64,000 bases of DNA from Takakia lepidozioides (taxonomy: Eukaryota; Streptophyta; Takakiopsida; Takakiales; Takakiaceae): positions 67,501,053-67,565,052 of the forward strand of contig CM060732.1 in assembly GCA_030704615.1 (NCBI GenBank), given 5' to 3'. The position numbers were made by a program, and so were the translations under genes. How positions within the stretch are numbered: the stretch's first letter is position 1; each line of letters starts with the position of its first letter. Of this stretch, positions 1-8,497 are shown piece after piece. Under the pieces are notes generated by a model. It saw only the letters and a program-made list of their open reading frames with translations. It was not told the DNA's origin and ran no database searches.

Positions 1-661
1 ACACCAAGAAAGACATCAAACAATCCTCCATTTAGTGGGATATATCCGGAGCCATGGAAAATGCAATCATCAGGGCCAAAAGATGGCTATTTACTCGATG
101 TGTTGTGGCCGTTCTTGGAGAGGGCAAGCAAGACTCCTAGTATTCCACAGTTTCTGAAGTCTCAGCCTCTCTTTGGACAACAGCCCTACAATTCTGCTCA
201 GTGTAATCGTCAGAAGGAACAACAATGTAATGTAAGTCTGGTCCACAATTGGAATTCTTGGGTTGCTTGTGAATTGCATGAGTAGTGCGTTTATCTTGAG
301 TGAGCTATGTAGCTAGTGTATTTCAGGTTGTAATGCATGCATGTAAATTGTAATGGTTTGAGATATAGGGACCTATGATGAAGTGGCTCCATGTTGTCAA
401 CAAGTCAGCAGAGGAGCTGGAAAGTAGCCATCTCAAGTAGTTCTCGCAGACGCCTGAAAATCAGCTTGGTGTAAGTCCATGACCTTCTTTTCCAATTTTG
501 CAGTGATATCCAATAATAGTTGCAATGATATCCATCCCTATTAATAGTTACAGCCCCCCTCCCGGTACATAAGTACTATAATGCTTGGACCTCCGGAGTC
601 TAGCGTGCATGGTATTTTCACTCATTGTTTTTGCTAGTGGGTGTTGGGATGACAGTTTAAG
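1..661. other. No recognised gene; one exon-like ORF
   Basis: The only open stretch is a 74-codon plus-strand ORF at 61-285. A possible splice donor (gtaagt) lies near 231, so its first ~57 codons could be an exon. I recognise no domain. The rest looks like intron or intergenic DNA. Confidence 0.3.
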
Positions 662-925
662 GTGGGAGACCAAGTTCGGCTCCTTAACGTGATGTCCAAA
701 TGGACAAAGGTTGGATCAGGGATTATATGTTCTCTGCAAGACTGCAAGGTAAGTGAGGGCTACCCTGATGTGCCAACTGAGTATGCGGCTATATACATCA
801 AAGAGGCATACATCACTAATGCTCCTTTACCATATCTCAACGATGTTAAGAAACAGACTGTGTTGGGGGATGTGGTAGGAAGCACCACACTTTGGAGTTT
901 GAAGCTACTGCGACATGAGGTTTAG
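662..925 (+). CDS. Unidentified exon-like ORF (possible transposon-associated protein)
   Basis: This is an 87-codon open frame. Its C-terminal half (about residues 40-85) contains TVLGDVVGSTTLWSLKLL. A LGxxVGxxxLW pattern of this kind occurs near the end of a domain found in plant CACTA-associated proteins, but the resemblance is weak and from memory. The A/T and G/C texture suggests coding sequence, and polypyrimidine/AG acceptor-like sequence lies upstream. It may be an exon of the same gene as the 2085-2743 block, because both are on the plus strand and both look protein-like. The repeat-rich DNA between them argues for a decayed or interrupted gene. Function unknown. Confidence 0.25.
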   Translation: MGDQVRLLNVMSKWTKVGSGIICSLQDCKVSEGYPDVPTEYAAIYIKEAYITNAPLPYLNDVKKQTVLGDVVGSTTLWSLKLLRHEV

Positions 926-1439
926 GAAGTTCTACTGCTTTGTTTGTCAATAAAGCCCTTACTTCTAGCAGTATCTGTTGAATCTAGTTTTTTCCAGGTA
1001 AGTATTTAGCGACATTGTGATTGAACAATTGCACATATTTTGTGAATTTATATACAAAGACTGGTTCGAACACCACATGAATGTGTGTGATGTGATGTGA
1101 TGATCCTGTTTCTATGGATGGCATATTTGATTGTAGTTGTCTTTCAGACTGTATGATATTGGTGCTTTTGTCAGTCTATGCAACAGGGTTGGTGGTAGAA
1201 TCAGTCTTTGTCACACTTTGCAACTGCCAGCAGGGTTGGGGGTCCACTCTTTGGTCATTGGAAGATTAATGCAAGCTCTCTTTCCCTGCAGAGGGGGTGT
1301 GTCTTGATATAGAGGGCCAATTGCTTTGGCAATTGCCGTGCTTATGAGAACTCCACATGGTTTGTTTAAATTTCATATTAATTTACTTCAATTTACTAGT
1401 TAAATTAGTCATTTGAAATTGAATAATATATCACAAATT

Positions 1440-2080
1440 TCAAAATCTACATGACCTACACGTGTCATTCACACATACTCCAACAAGACCACGTGGCATC
1501 TGTAGTGTTGTAGTGATATAGTCACACCCATAGTAATGTAGTCATACATGTATTCAGGAATTGTGCCACATGTCATCCTCAGCGATGTACTGAGTAGTTA
1601 TGTAGTCATCAGTGTAGTCACACAAAGTAGTCATGTAGTTATAAAGTTACGCCTACATCACTATATTCCATCCCACGATTTGGAAAAATGTCATAGCAGA
1701 GGGATTACGTGTGTCACGCAGACAACTATCCATGTAGGCGGACTTCTGTAGTAATGTAGTTATCATGTTAGTAATGACTACACGCCGTGTAGTCGCGTAG
1801 TCCACTGTACCATATGGTCACACATGTCAAATCCCAAGGATCCCACGTGTCACGCACAAGCCTCTCCATGTAGGCGCAATGATGTAGTGATGTAGTCATA
1901 ACTTACAGTCGTGTAGTTATTTCTGTTATTACTACATCACCAAACCTTGCATCACTATCCCATGCCACGTCCTTAGTGACGACCATGACTTCGCACTTAT
2001 CACTCCGTAGTCATGGTAGAACTGACTTCGTGTTTGTCACTGTAGAGTGAGGTAGTCGTAAAAGCACTTATCACTGCAAA
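1440..2080. repeat. Degenerate GTAGTCAT-rich repeat tract
   Basis: The tract carries many imperfect copies of gtagtcat/gtagtgat on both strands. It also carries two copies of a longer module (acgtgt-cacgca ... ccatgtaggcg) at about 1707-1740 and 1844-1876. It contains no credible ORF: the 67-codon frame at 1548-1751 is low complexity. It looks like eroded minisatellite or the remains of a repetitive element. Confidence 0.6.
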
Positions 2081-2084
2081 TGCA

Positions 2085-2743
2085 GTGATATCCATAGTCA
2101 TAAAAACGTCAATCTGTAATAGTGCAAGCAAACAGGAACAGAGGCAAAAGGTTCTAGAGATGGGGACAAGTCTGCCAAGAGCTCTGAGAATAGCGATGAA
2201 GCAGATGAACCTGAAGTGCACTACCTTTGACAAGGTGAAAGAACTCATGTCATTCCAGAAGGTAAACTCTCAGGAGGTTATGAGGGACATGCTCGTCTCT
2301 GGAGGGCGTCTGGACATCCCACTATGCCGGATGATATCTATGTTTGTTGTCCGTCATCCTCTTTCCCATGACATTACAAAATTGGAAACTGATTTCGTGC
2401 ATGGATACAGACTCGTGCACAAGTTTTTTATGTGTCACTGACGGATACAAATGGGAAGAGCACATTAGTGTCTCCTGAGATCACAGATACCTGGGATGAG
2501 TGTTGGAAGGATGTTAATGAGGAGTTCGAGCTGGGCCTCATGATGGGAAGAAACACCCAGCAATTCTGTAACCACATGTTCTACGTCTGGGATGGCAACC
2601 ACCGATTGCTGGCATGGATGGGATACATTCAGAAACATCATGCGAAAGACAAAGACAAGCATGTTGATGTAGAAGCAATGGTTTTGGATCCTGGAAACGA
2701 CATCGCTAGGCTTCTTACAGCTATGCCCAACGTGAACAAGTAA
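2085..2743 (+). CDS. Unidentified exon(s) with a DGNHR motif
   Basis: Two overlapping plus-strand frames (2085-2441 and 2432-2743) read like adjoining parts of one protein; a donor-like gtaaac follows near 2262. The second frame holds FYVWDGNHRLLAWMGYI at about residues 50-66 and ends at a good donor (gtaagt) near 2741, so an exon boundary is likely. DG(N/H)HR followed by a hydrophobic helix recalls ParB/sulfiredoxin-fold proteins, where DGxHR contributes to nucleotide binding. That is a family-level hint only. The frame change between the two blocks is either a short intron or a frameshift. I cannot name the gene, and it may belong to a mobile element. Confidence 0.35.
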
Positions 2744-3040
2744 GTCATCCTAGAGACTCCATTGCCTCTCTAATGTCTTGCTAATCCCACCAAAAACAAT
2801 GTTTACCAATGCATTGTTTCGGGGGCTGCTATTTCATGAGCGGCATGAGCATGAGCGGAAAAAAAAAAGCATGAGCAGACCATTGCGAGTCCACGGAAAT
2901 AGGGTTAGGAGGCACGGAAATAGGGTCATGTGAAGTTGGAATGTGGCACCAGTGGACTTGTAATGCAACATTTTATTGCAAATTTTGTGGCAAGCCACGT
3001 CTATACAAGTGTGTTCTAACTGTCATAGCCGGAATGGGCA

Positions 3041-3382
3041 CTACTCTCCTACACCCTCCGAGGAACTTGCCCCACCTTCTTCCTCATCCCCCTCATCCCT
3101 CTCATCCTCCGAGCTCTGTGATGCATCAGTTCCACTATGCCTCTCAAAAATCCCGTCCTCTCCTTGGGGGACTGTCCACCTCACCTCCTGGGAATCTTTT
3201 GCGTCTTCTCCCCCACTTTCCTCAGCAGAATCCAAGACAAATCTACGAGCCCGACGGGCTCTAATAGCTGCTGCCTCCTCCCTCATCTTCATTTTCTTGA
3301 GGCTTGCCTCTGTCGTGCGCATACATATCGCTACACAACTACATCGCTGTCCAAAACCACACAACACATGTGCACACCACAC
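3041..3382 (-). CDS. Unidentified acidic, low-complexity ORF
   Basis: The 113-codon minus frame has a basic segment (MREEAAAIRARRARRF, about residues 33-48) followed by a long Glu/Asp/Ser-rich tail (EDERDEGDEEEGGASSS). This is typical of disordered nuclear proteins, but it could also be compositional chance because the plus strand is open here too. Its first ~24 codons overlap the LTR-like module of retroelement copy 1, so any real exon would start near 3312 at the element edge. No function can be assigned. Confidence 0.2.
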   Translation of the reverse strand: MWCAHVLCGFGQRCSCVAICMRTTEASLKKMKMREEAAAIRARRARRFVLDSAEESGGEDAKDSQEVRWTVPQGEDGIFERHSGTDASQSSEDERDEGDEEEGGASSSEGVGE

Positions 3383-3498
3383 ACTAGTATACCACTAGTC
3401 TACCACTAGTCCAGCCACTAGTCCAACCACTAGGCTACAACTAGTCAGTCACTAGGCTGCCACTACGCTGCCCACTATGGCAATCACTAGTCCACACA
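3313..3498 (-). repeat. Truncated 3' LTR of retroelement copy 1, with an 11-bp minisatellite
   Basis: On the minus strand the sequence starts TTGTGTGGACTAG directly after the broken integrase frame. It then runs through about ten imperfect copies of an 11-12 bp unit (CTAGTGGTTGGA and variants, about 3384-3497). It ends with an ~75-bp module (TTTGGACAGCGATGTAGTTG to GCGCACGACA) that recurs twice at 34970-35393. The shared start and module identify it as the U3 end of the element's LTR. The promoter-bearing part seen in copy 2 is missing here. Confidence 0.6.
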
Positions 3499-5784
3499 AT
3501 TCCCTTGGTCCGTGAGTACCTCAGCTGGAGCACCAAATCGGCTAAGCACACGATCCAAGAATGCATACGCAGCCCCCTCACTAGCCTTGTCAGGCAATGG
3601 AACCAACTCAATCCACTTGGAGAAGTGCTCCACCATCACCAACACATATCTGTGGTGGCGCATAGTCAGTGGCAACGGTCCTGCGAAGTCAAGACTCCAC
3701 CTGTAGCCCAATCCCATGATAGGTAAAGGATGCAACTGTGGTGTAGGGGCGTTGAATGAAGCACGCACCCTGTCACACACCATGCACCTAGCCACAAACT
3801 GTTGCACCTCTGTATGCATACCACGCCACCAATACTGCCCCTGCAGTAAACTGTGAGTGCGTCGCACTCCAAAATGCCCCAACTCCTCATGGGCATGCCG
3901 CACTAACCGTGCACGCTGTGTGGGGTGAGGCACAATCCTCACCCGACCATCCTCCCACACTCGAAGTAGGTGTATCCCCTCCCACTTGAACCTCTTGGCT
4001 CGTTGCAGGATCCGATCCCTCTCCCTGGCAGTCACAATGGCTGCCGTGTCTCCCGTGCGGAGGTAGTCCAACACAGCCGAATCCTCATGTATATCTCTGG
4101 CACCACCTAGCTCATCACTAGCCTCAGGGTCCTCAGACACTCCGTCTACAGTCATCCCTGTTGTAGGTCCAATCTGACCTCCCGATGCCAAGATACACAA
4201 AAATGCAGATGCGTGCCATCCCGGCACCATCTCCTCGTCCGTCTCACCATGCCACCGAGCTCCAGTGTCATCCTGCTGGCTCATGCATGGATTGCGACTC
4301 AATCCATCCGCATCCCGATTGACCAAACCCGGTCGATGCACAACCTGAAAGTCATACTCCTGGAGTATAAGTGCCCACCGTGCAAGCTTCCCCGTAAGCT
4401 TGTCTGACTCCATCAACCACTTGAGTGGCTGGTGATCCGTGACAAGGGTGAAAAGATTGCCGTATAGATAGCACCTGAAGTGTGCCACGGCCCACACTGC
4501 AGCTAAGCACTCTCCCTCATATGAGCTGTACTTAGCCTCTGCAGCGTTGTTCGAGCGGCTAGCGTAAGCCACTACAAACTCTCTTCCCTCATCATCCACC
4601 TGTGTGAGCACCGCTCCAAGCCCCAGCATGCTCCAATCCGTATGCAGCTGAAAGGGACGCCCCCTGATAGGTCGTCTCAAGATAGGCGCCGAGGTCAACC
4701 TCGCCTTGAGCTCTTGAAAAGCTCGTTCCTGCTCATCTTCCCACTGCCACTCCTGGTCCATCTTGGTCAGCTTGGTTAGAGCCTTTGCAATGGTACTAAA
4801 TCCCTTGACAAACCGTCTATAATAGTTTGCCAACCCCATGAAAGCTCGAACTCGGCTCACATCCGTGGGGCGTGGAATTTGTGCAATGGCCTCTACCTTA
4901 GTCTGCTGTACCCCCAATCCTCCAGGATATATCATGTGACCCAGATACTCAATCTGGTTGTGGAAAAACTTGCACTTCCCCGGATGCAACTTCAATCCGT
5001 GCGCTCTCAAGCGCTCCAATACCACCTGAAGGTGTCTCTCATGCTCCTCCATCGTAACACTAAAGATGATGATGTCATCTATGTAGCACCGAGCAAAGTC
5101 CACCCCTGCTAGAATCCTATCCATGACTCTCTGAAACTCTGCAGGAGCATTCTTAAGCCCAAATGGTAAGAACCGCCACTGATATAGGCAATCCTTGCCG
5201 TGCTCATTGATCCCCCAGAATGCCGTCTTCTGCTTGTCCGCCTCCTTGATTGGCAACTGGTGATATCCGGATCGTAAATCCAAAGTGCTAAAGGCCTTAG
5301 CATGCCCGATGGCATCAAAGATCTCCTCTGGTGTTGGCATGGCATACTTATCGGACTTGGTCTGACGATTTACAGGCCGGTAATCACCGCACATACGTCT
5401 CTCCGTCCAATTGCCATAGACATCCTTCTTGGCTGGCATCACTGTGGCTGAAGCATACTCTCCACCAGAGAGCTCCACCAAACCTGCCTCCGAGAGATCT
5501 TGAGTCCTCATCTGAATCAAAGACCTCTCCATGTCACTGTATCTATAGGGTCTCCGAAAGATTGGCGTGTCAGTGGCCAACTCAATACGGATCTCTTGAC
5601 CCTTCAGTGCTCCCAAGTCCTTCAAACTGAAGGCAAAGCAATTCATGTAAGCCCTCAGGAACCGCCGTATACGTCGTCTCTCTCCTCCGGTGACAATGGG
5701 TCCAATGTCAGGCTCCCAATTGTCCTCCGTAACTACAACCTTAAGTCCAGTGGGCTTAGAGGTAGAGGACGCGTCCCGTGGTTG
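3487..5784 (-). CDS. pol: Retroelement Pol: reverse transcriptase, RNase H, truncated integrase (copy 1)
   Basis: The frame is open for 765 codons immediately after the UAG at 5785-5787; the first Met is at 5646 (719 aa from there). Positions below count from that Met. RT spans about 20-250, with SGYHQLPIKE near 126, FLPFGLKNAPAEFQ near 159, and the catalytic YIDD at 188-191. RNase H spans about 325-455 (LHTDWSMLGLGAVLTQ, YEGECLAAVW, TDHQPLKWL, NRDADGLSR). The integrase zinc finger follows (H-x-H in HAHEELGH...RTH, then CMVCDRV), then the core with WSLDFAGPLP and LTDQG, supplying the first two acidic residues. The frame then runs into LTR sequence, so the third catalytic acid and C-terminus are lost. 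It copies element RNA into DNA in virus-like particles in intact relatives; integration is not possible from this copy. Confidence 0.93.
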   Translation of the reverse strand, partial: QPRDASSTSKPTGLKVVVTEDNWEPDIGPIVTGGERRRIRRFLRAYMNCFAFSLKDLGALKGQEIRIELATDTPIFRRPYRYSDMERSLIQMRTQDLSEAGLVELSGGEYASATVMPAKKDVYGNWTERRMCGDYRPVNRQTKSDKYAMPTPEEIFDAIGHAKAFSTLDLRSGYHQLPIKEADKQKTAFWGINEHGKDCLYQWRFLPFGLKNAPAEFQRVMDRILAGVDFARCYIDDIIIFSVTMEEHERHLQVVLERLRAHGLKLHPGKCKFFHNQIEYLGHMIYPGGLGVQQTKVEAIAQIPRPTDVSRVRAFMGLANYYRRFVKGFSTIAKALTKLTKMDQEWQWEDEQERAFQELKARLTSAPILRRPIRGRPFQLHTDWSMLGLGAVLTQVDDEGREFVVAYASRSNNAAEAKYSSYEGECLAAVWAVAHFRCYLYGNLFTLVTDHQPLKWLMESDKLTGKLARWALILQEYDFQVVHRPGLVNRDADGLSRNPCMSQQDDTGARWHGETDEEMVPGWHASAFLCILASGGQIGPTTGMTVDGVSEDPEASDELGGARDIHEDSAVLDYLRTGDTAAIVTARERDRILQRAKRFKWEGIHLLRVWEDGRVRIVPHPTQRARLVRHAHEELGHFGVRRTHSLLQGQYWWRGMHTEVQQFVARCMVCDRVRASFNAPTPQLHPLPIMGLGYRWSLDFAGPLPLTMRHHRYVLVMVEHFSKWIELVPLPDKASEGAAYAFLDRVLSRFGAPAEVLTDQGNCVD

Positions 5785-5787
5785 CTA
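5779..5787 (-). promoter_or_regulatory. Putative programmed UAG readthrough site before Pol (copy 1)
   Basis: The linker frame ends ...GTT GCA GCA TAG CAA CCA. UAG followed by CAR-YYA is the consensus for tobamovirus-type stop-codon readthrough. Downstream, all 46 codons to the first Met of the RT frame are open and in the same frame. Copy 2 has the same stop with the same six following bases at 31543-31551. Readthrough itself is inferred from context and conservation. Confidence 0.6.
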
Positions 5788-5991
5788 TGCTGCAACCTCT
5801 TGAGCAGTACTCCCTACCTGCTCAGTCAATGACAAGGCATCATCCTGCCCCATCATCTCATCCTTGAGGACCTCCTCAACTCGAGAAGAATCCCCAACCT
5901 CATCCATCACAGCCGCCTTGGCTGCCAACTCCCTCTGAACCTCGAGCACCTCCCACGTGTGCCATGGATGCATGCACCCCGTGGTCCTCAT
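5785..5991 (-). CDS. Linker segment between methyltransferase and Pol (copy 1)
   Basis: This frame of 68 codons contains an acidic, helical-looking stretch (VMDEVGDSSRVEEVLKDEMM) and ends at the UAG. It is closely matched by the plus-strand frame of copy 2 at 31381-31545, so it belongs to the element and is conserved as protein. It is out of frame with the methyltransferase frame that ends at 5988, which points to a frameshift near 5990. No catalytic motif is visible. It probably connects the upstream polyprotein to Pol. Confidence 0.6.
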   Translation of the reverse strand: MRTTGCMHPWHTWEVLEVQRELAAKAAVMDEVGDSSRVEEVLKDEMMGQDDALSLTEQVGSTAQEVAA

Positions 5992-7250
5992 ATGCTCGCC
6001 CCACTCACTGCCTGTACCGTCTCGGTAGGCAGAGAGACCATTGAGGGAAGTGTATTCCGCATTCTGCGTTGCTCAGCTAGAGCCAAGCTGATAATCCAGG
6101 TCAAGCAATTGAGATCCATTGCTTGCCCCAACACTTGACGACGTGATGCCTCAGAAAGAGACGACACTGCCGTGGTACCAGTGGTAAAACCCATTGCCCG
6201 CTCACGCTCGTCAGCATTAGGCTCCACTAACTGCTGCAACTGAGCATCCCACAGGAGGCCAGGTCCACTATCCCGGAAAGCATGCGATCCTGGGAAGCTG
6301 AGCAGTGTAGGTAATGCTGCTCGTGGTTGACCCACCTTGTTGACCACTGCCAAAGGCGAACGGTCATCGTGTCTCACACGTTGAGACTGCCTCCCTGTGT
6401 CCAGAATGTTATCCACTGTGAGATGTGCTGGCCGCTGCACCCCATCAAATGCACGCTTGAGCAGTGCGGGTGGCATCATGTTAGTCCACCATAGCCGTGG
6501 ACGATGAGCCCGTGACCCCACTGTAGCTGCATCCAGCAACACTGCTGACCCAAGCCACGGACCGGACTTGATGCACACTGGCCATCACCCTGGCCCGAGA
6601 ATTGCCCATCAGTGGCACATTCTCCAAGATGTATGCTGGAGATACAGCTTGATGAAGCTGCAAGTGGCGCAAAACCCGCACCATCTCCCAAAACAGACCC
6701 GACCTCGAGTCTCGCAATCCATTGCCATGCCCGGCTGATGAATGCCCTTGGCAGGGCCAACCTGCCACTACCAGATCAATGGAGCCAACCCGCTCCAAAT
6801 CCTGCGCCCCCAGCAACGAATGTTCTGCTGGCAAGGCCTGCTGATATCCCGAATTGCAGACACAGACAACAACTCAGGGTACTTCTGCACCAACTGAGCA
6901 ACAGTCGAAGTGAAACTCGCTCGTGCAGTCTCATCCCTCTCCACATACAGGTAACGCCGAACTCTTACACCTGCCGTAACACAGCAGCCAATCCGGTGCT
7001 GATCCCGCCAAACAGTCCAGAAGACAAATGCCTTCATCCGGAGACTGCCACACATAGTGTGGTGTCCAATGGAGACAATTGAGGTGGTCCTGGTGCAATC
7101 TCCACACTCTCCTCCTCTCCTGACGGTACAAAAGCCTCCACCCAGGCTTGTTGCACCCGTCGATCAGCATCCCGCTGCAAAATCCTTGCTCGTGCCCCAC
7201 AATGGAGTCTGAGCAACCATGGTAGGCAACTCCGCCATACCATACATGTC
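5988..7250 (-). pseudogene. C5-cytosine DNA methyltransferase domain inside the retroelement (frameshifted)
   Basis: Methyltransferase motifs occur in the classical, non-permuted order across several minus-strand frames. Motif I is LFGGISTGLAAVLRQ (about 7018-6972). A motif II-like RYLYVERDE lies near 6957-6930. Motif IV is AGWPCQGHS, with the catalytic Cys codon at about 6753-6751. Motif VI is YILENVP near 6633-6613. Motif VIII is AHRPRLWW near 6509-6486. Motif IX/X sequence is RERAMGF near 6203 and LGQAMDLNCLTW further on. The spacing and the FGGISTG and VLLDAATVGSRAH segments resemble DNMT3-type enzymes rather than the permuted DRM type. Intact relatives transfer a methyl group from SAM to cytosine C5. 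Frameshifts lie on both sides of motif I, near 6840, near 6575 and near 5990, so this copy is inactive. It sits between protease and RT, inside the element. Confidence 0.88.
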
Positions 7251-7329
7251 ATCCTGCTCTCCCGAAGTGGGACATCCTCTGAATGAGCATTGCCCCAAGC
7301 AACTCTCTAGGCCACCTCACTGCCGCTGT

Positions 7330-7830
7330 GAAGCTCTAGTGTCGCATCTTGCCTCGCTGGGCAACCGCAACTCTCCTATGAACGTCACAGGGAGCTGCAC
7401 ACGCCGGCCCCTCCCCTGGACTGCCATGCAGGCCTATAGGAAGCTGACTCCTCCCAAAAATCCAGGGTGAAGCCAATGGGGTACAACACTGCCCCACCAA
7501 CCAGGACATCGTTGAGACTGCGTCTGTCACACATTTCCTTGGCTCGCATCACTGAGCCATCTGTAGGTGATCCGGCCGTAGTCTGATAGCCAACTCATGC
7601 CGTGTCATGCCCGCGCGCCTGCTCCGATCCTCCCAGAGACGTCTGTATCTGGAAAGGACAAGGCTCCATATCCGCCTCCGTGAGGCCCAAGCCTGCAATA
7701 GCAGCTCTATGCCTAGCATCAGTGGCTGAGCTCCCCGAGTCCAACACACTCGCAGTGGCCGGTACCTATCTTGCTTGCCGGTCCACTCAAACAGAAAATG
7801 CCATCCTGGGTGTCTAACATGACAACTCCA
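7330..7830 (-). pseudogene. Retroelement aspartic protease (decayed)
   Basis: A minus-strand frame contains the retropepsin active-site signature VLDSGSSA, with the Asp codon at 7741-7739. Further along, in another frame, are NDVLVGGAVLYPIGFTLDFW and then ASYRPAW (about 7515-7420), which is the C-terminal end of plant gypsy-type proteases. An LPVTFIGEL segment follows near 7380. At least two frameshifts separate these pieces. The enzyme would cut the Gag-Pol polyprotein during particle maturation. Its place between the Gag zinc knuckles and the methyltransferase fixes the element order. Confidence 0.7.
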
Positions 7831-8497
7831 GGTGTCACCATGGCGCGCTCAATGGCTGGCCTAGCTGGCAGCTCCATCACCTGGCAGCTGCGCTTGCCAT
7901 GGCCGCCGTGGCAGTCTTAACCTCAAATCCAAGGATCCCTCGGCACTACTACCTCCTACTATCTCCGTAGAAGATGATTCCCTCCCCACTCTCACAGAGT
8001 GTAGCTGCCACCTGACACCTCAGCTGTCTTACCCCCAGCGTCGCAATCATGGTAGCCGAGAACAATGGAGCCTGGCCACAGATGTGGCCGCTCCTAGCAG
8101 CACACTAGCTGCCGTAGCCTTGGCAACCACTAGGTAGTGGTGCTACCCGTGTAGCTCTCCCAATGGCATAGTAACCTCCGCCTCGGTAACAGTCGGGCGA
8201 GAACTAGGTGCCATGGATGGCGTCGACACTGTCTCCGCCAATGTGAATGACTGAGGAAGCCTATCCTGACGCTTGCCTCCCCACGCTGTGGATCCAACTC
8301 ACCTCTGCACCTCGCGGCTCAGGACTCGTGTTGCTCCTCGAGTCACGGCTGCAGCAGACTCCACCTGCACTAGTGGTAGTGCTGCTCCACACATGAATCC
8401 CATGCCTCCCCTATCTCCTCCCTCAGGAGCAGGAGGTGGACCATCCGGCCTTAGAGCCGGTACCACCTGAGCTGTAGCCTGGCAGCGATCCTCTGCT
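7831..8497 (-). other. Decayed Gag-protease spacer of the retroelement
   Basis: No long frame survives here on the minus strand. The plus-strand ORF at 8273-8470 is Pro/Ser/Thr low complexity and has no supporting motif. By position this should encode the disordered region between the nucleocapsid zinc knuckles and the protease. Confidence 0.5.

Noticed and set aside
5331-5832. Plus-strand ORFs of about 100 codons opposite RT
   Set aside because: They are antisense shadows of the conserved Pol frame.
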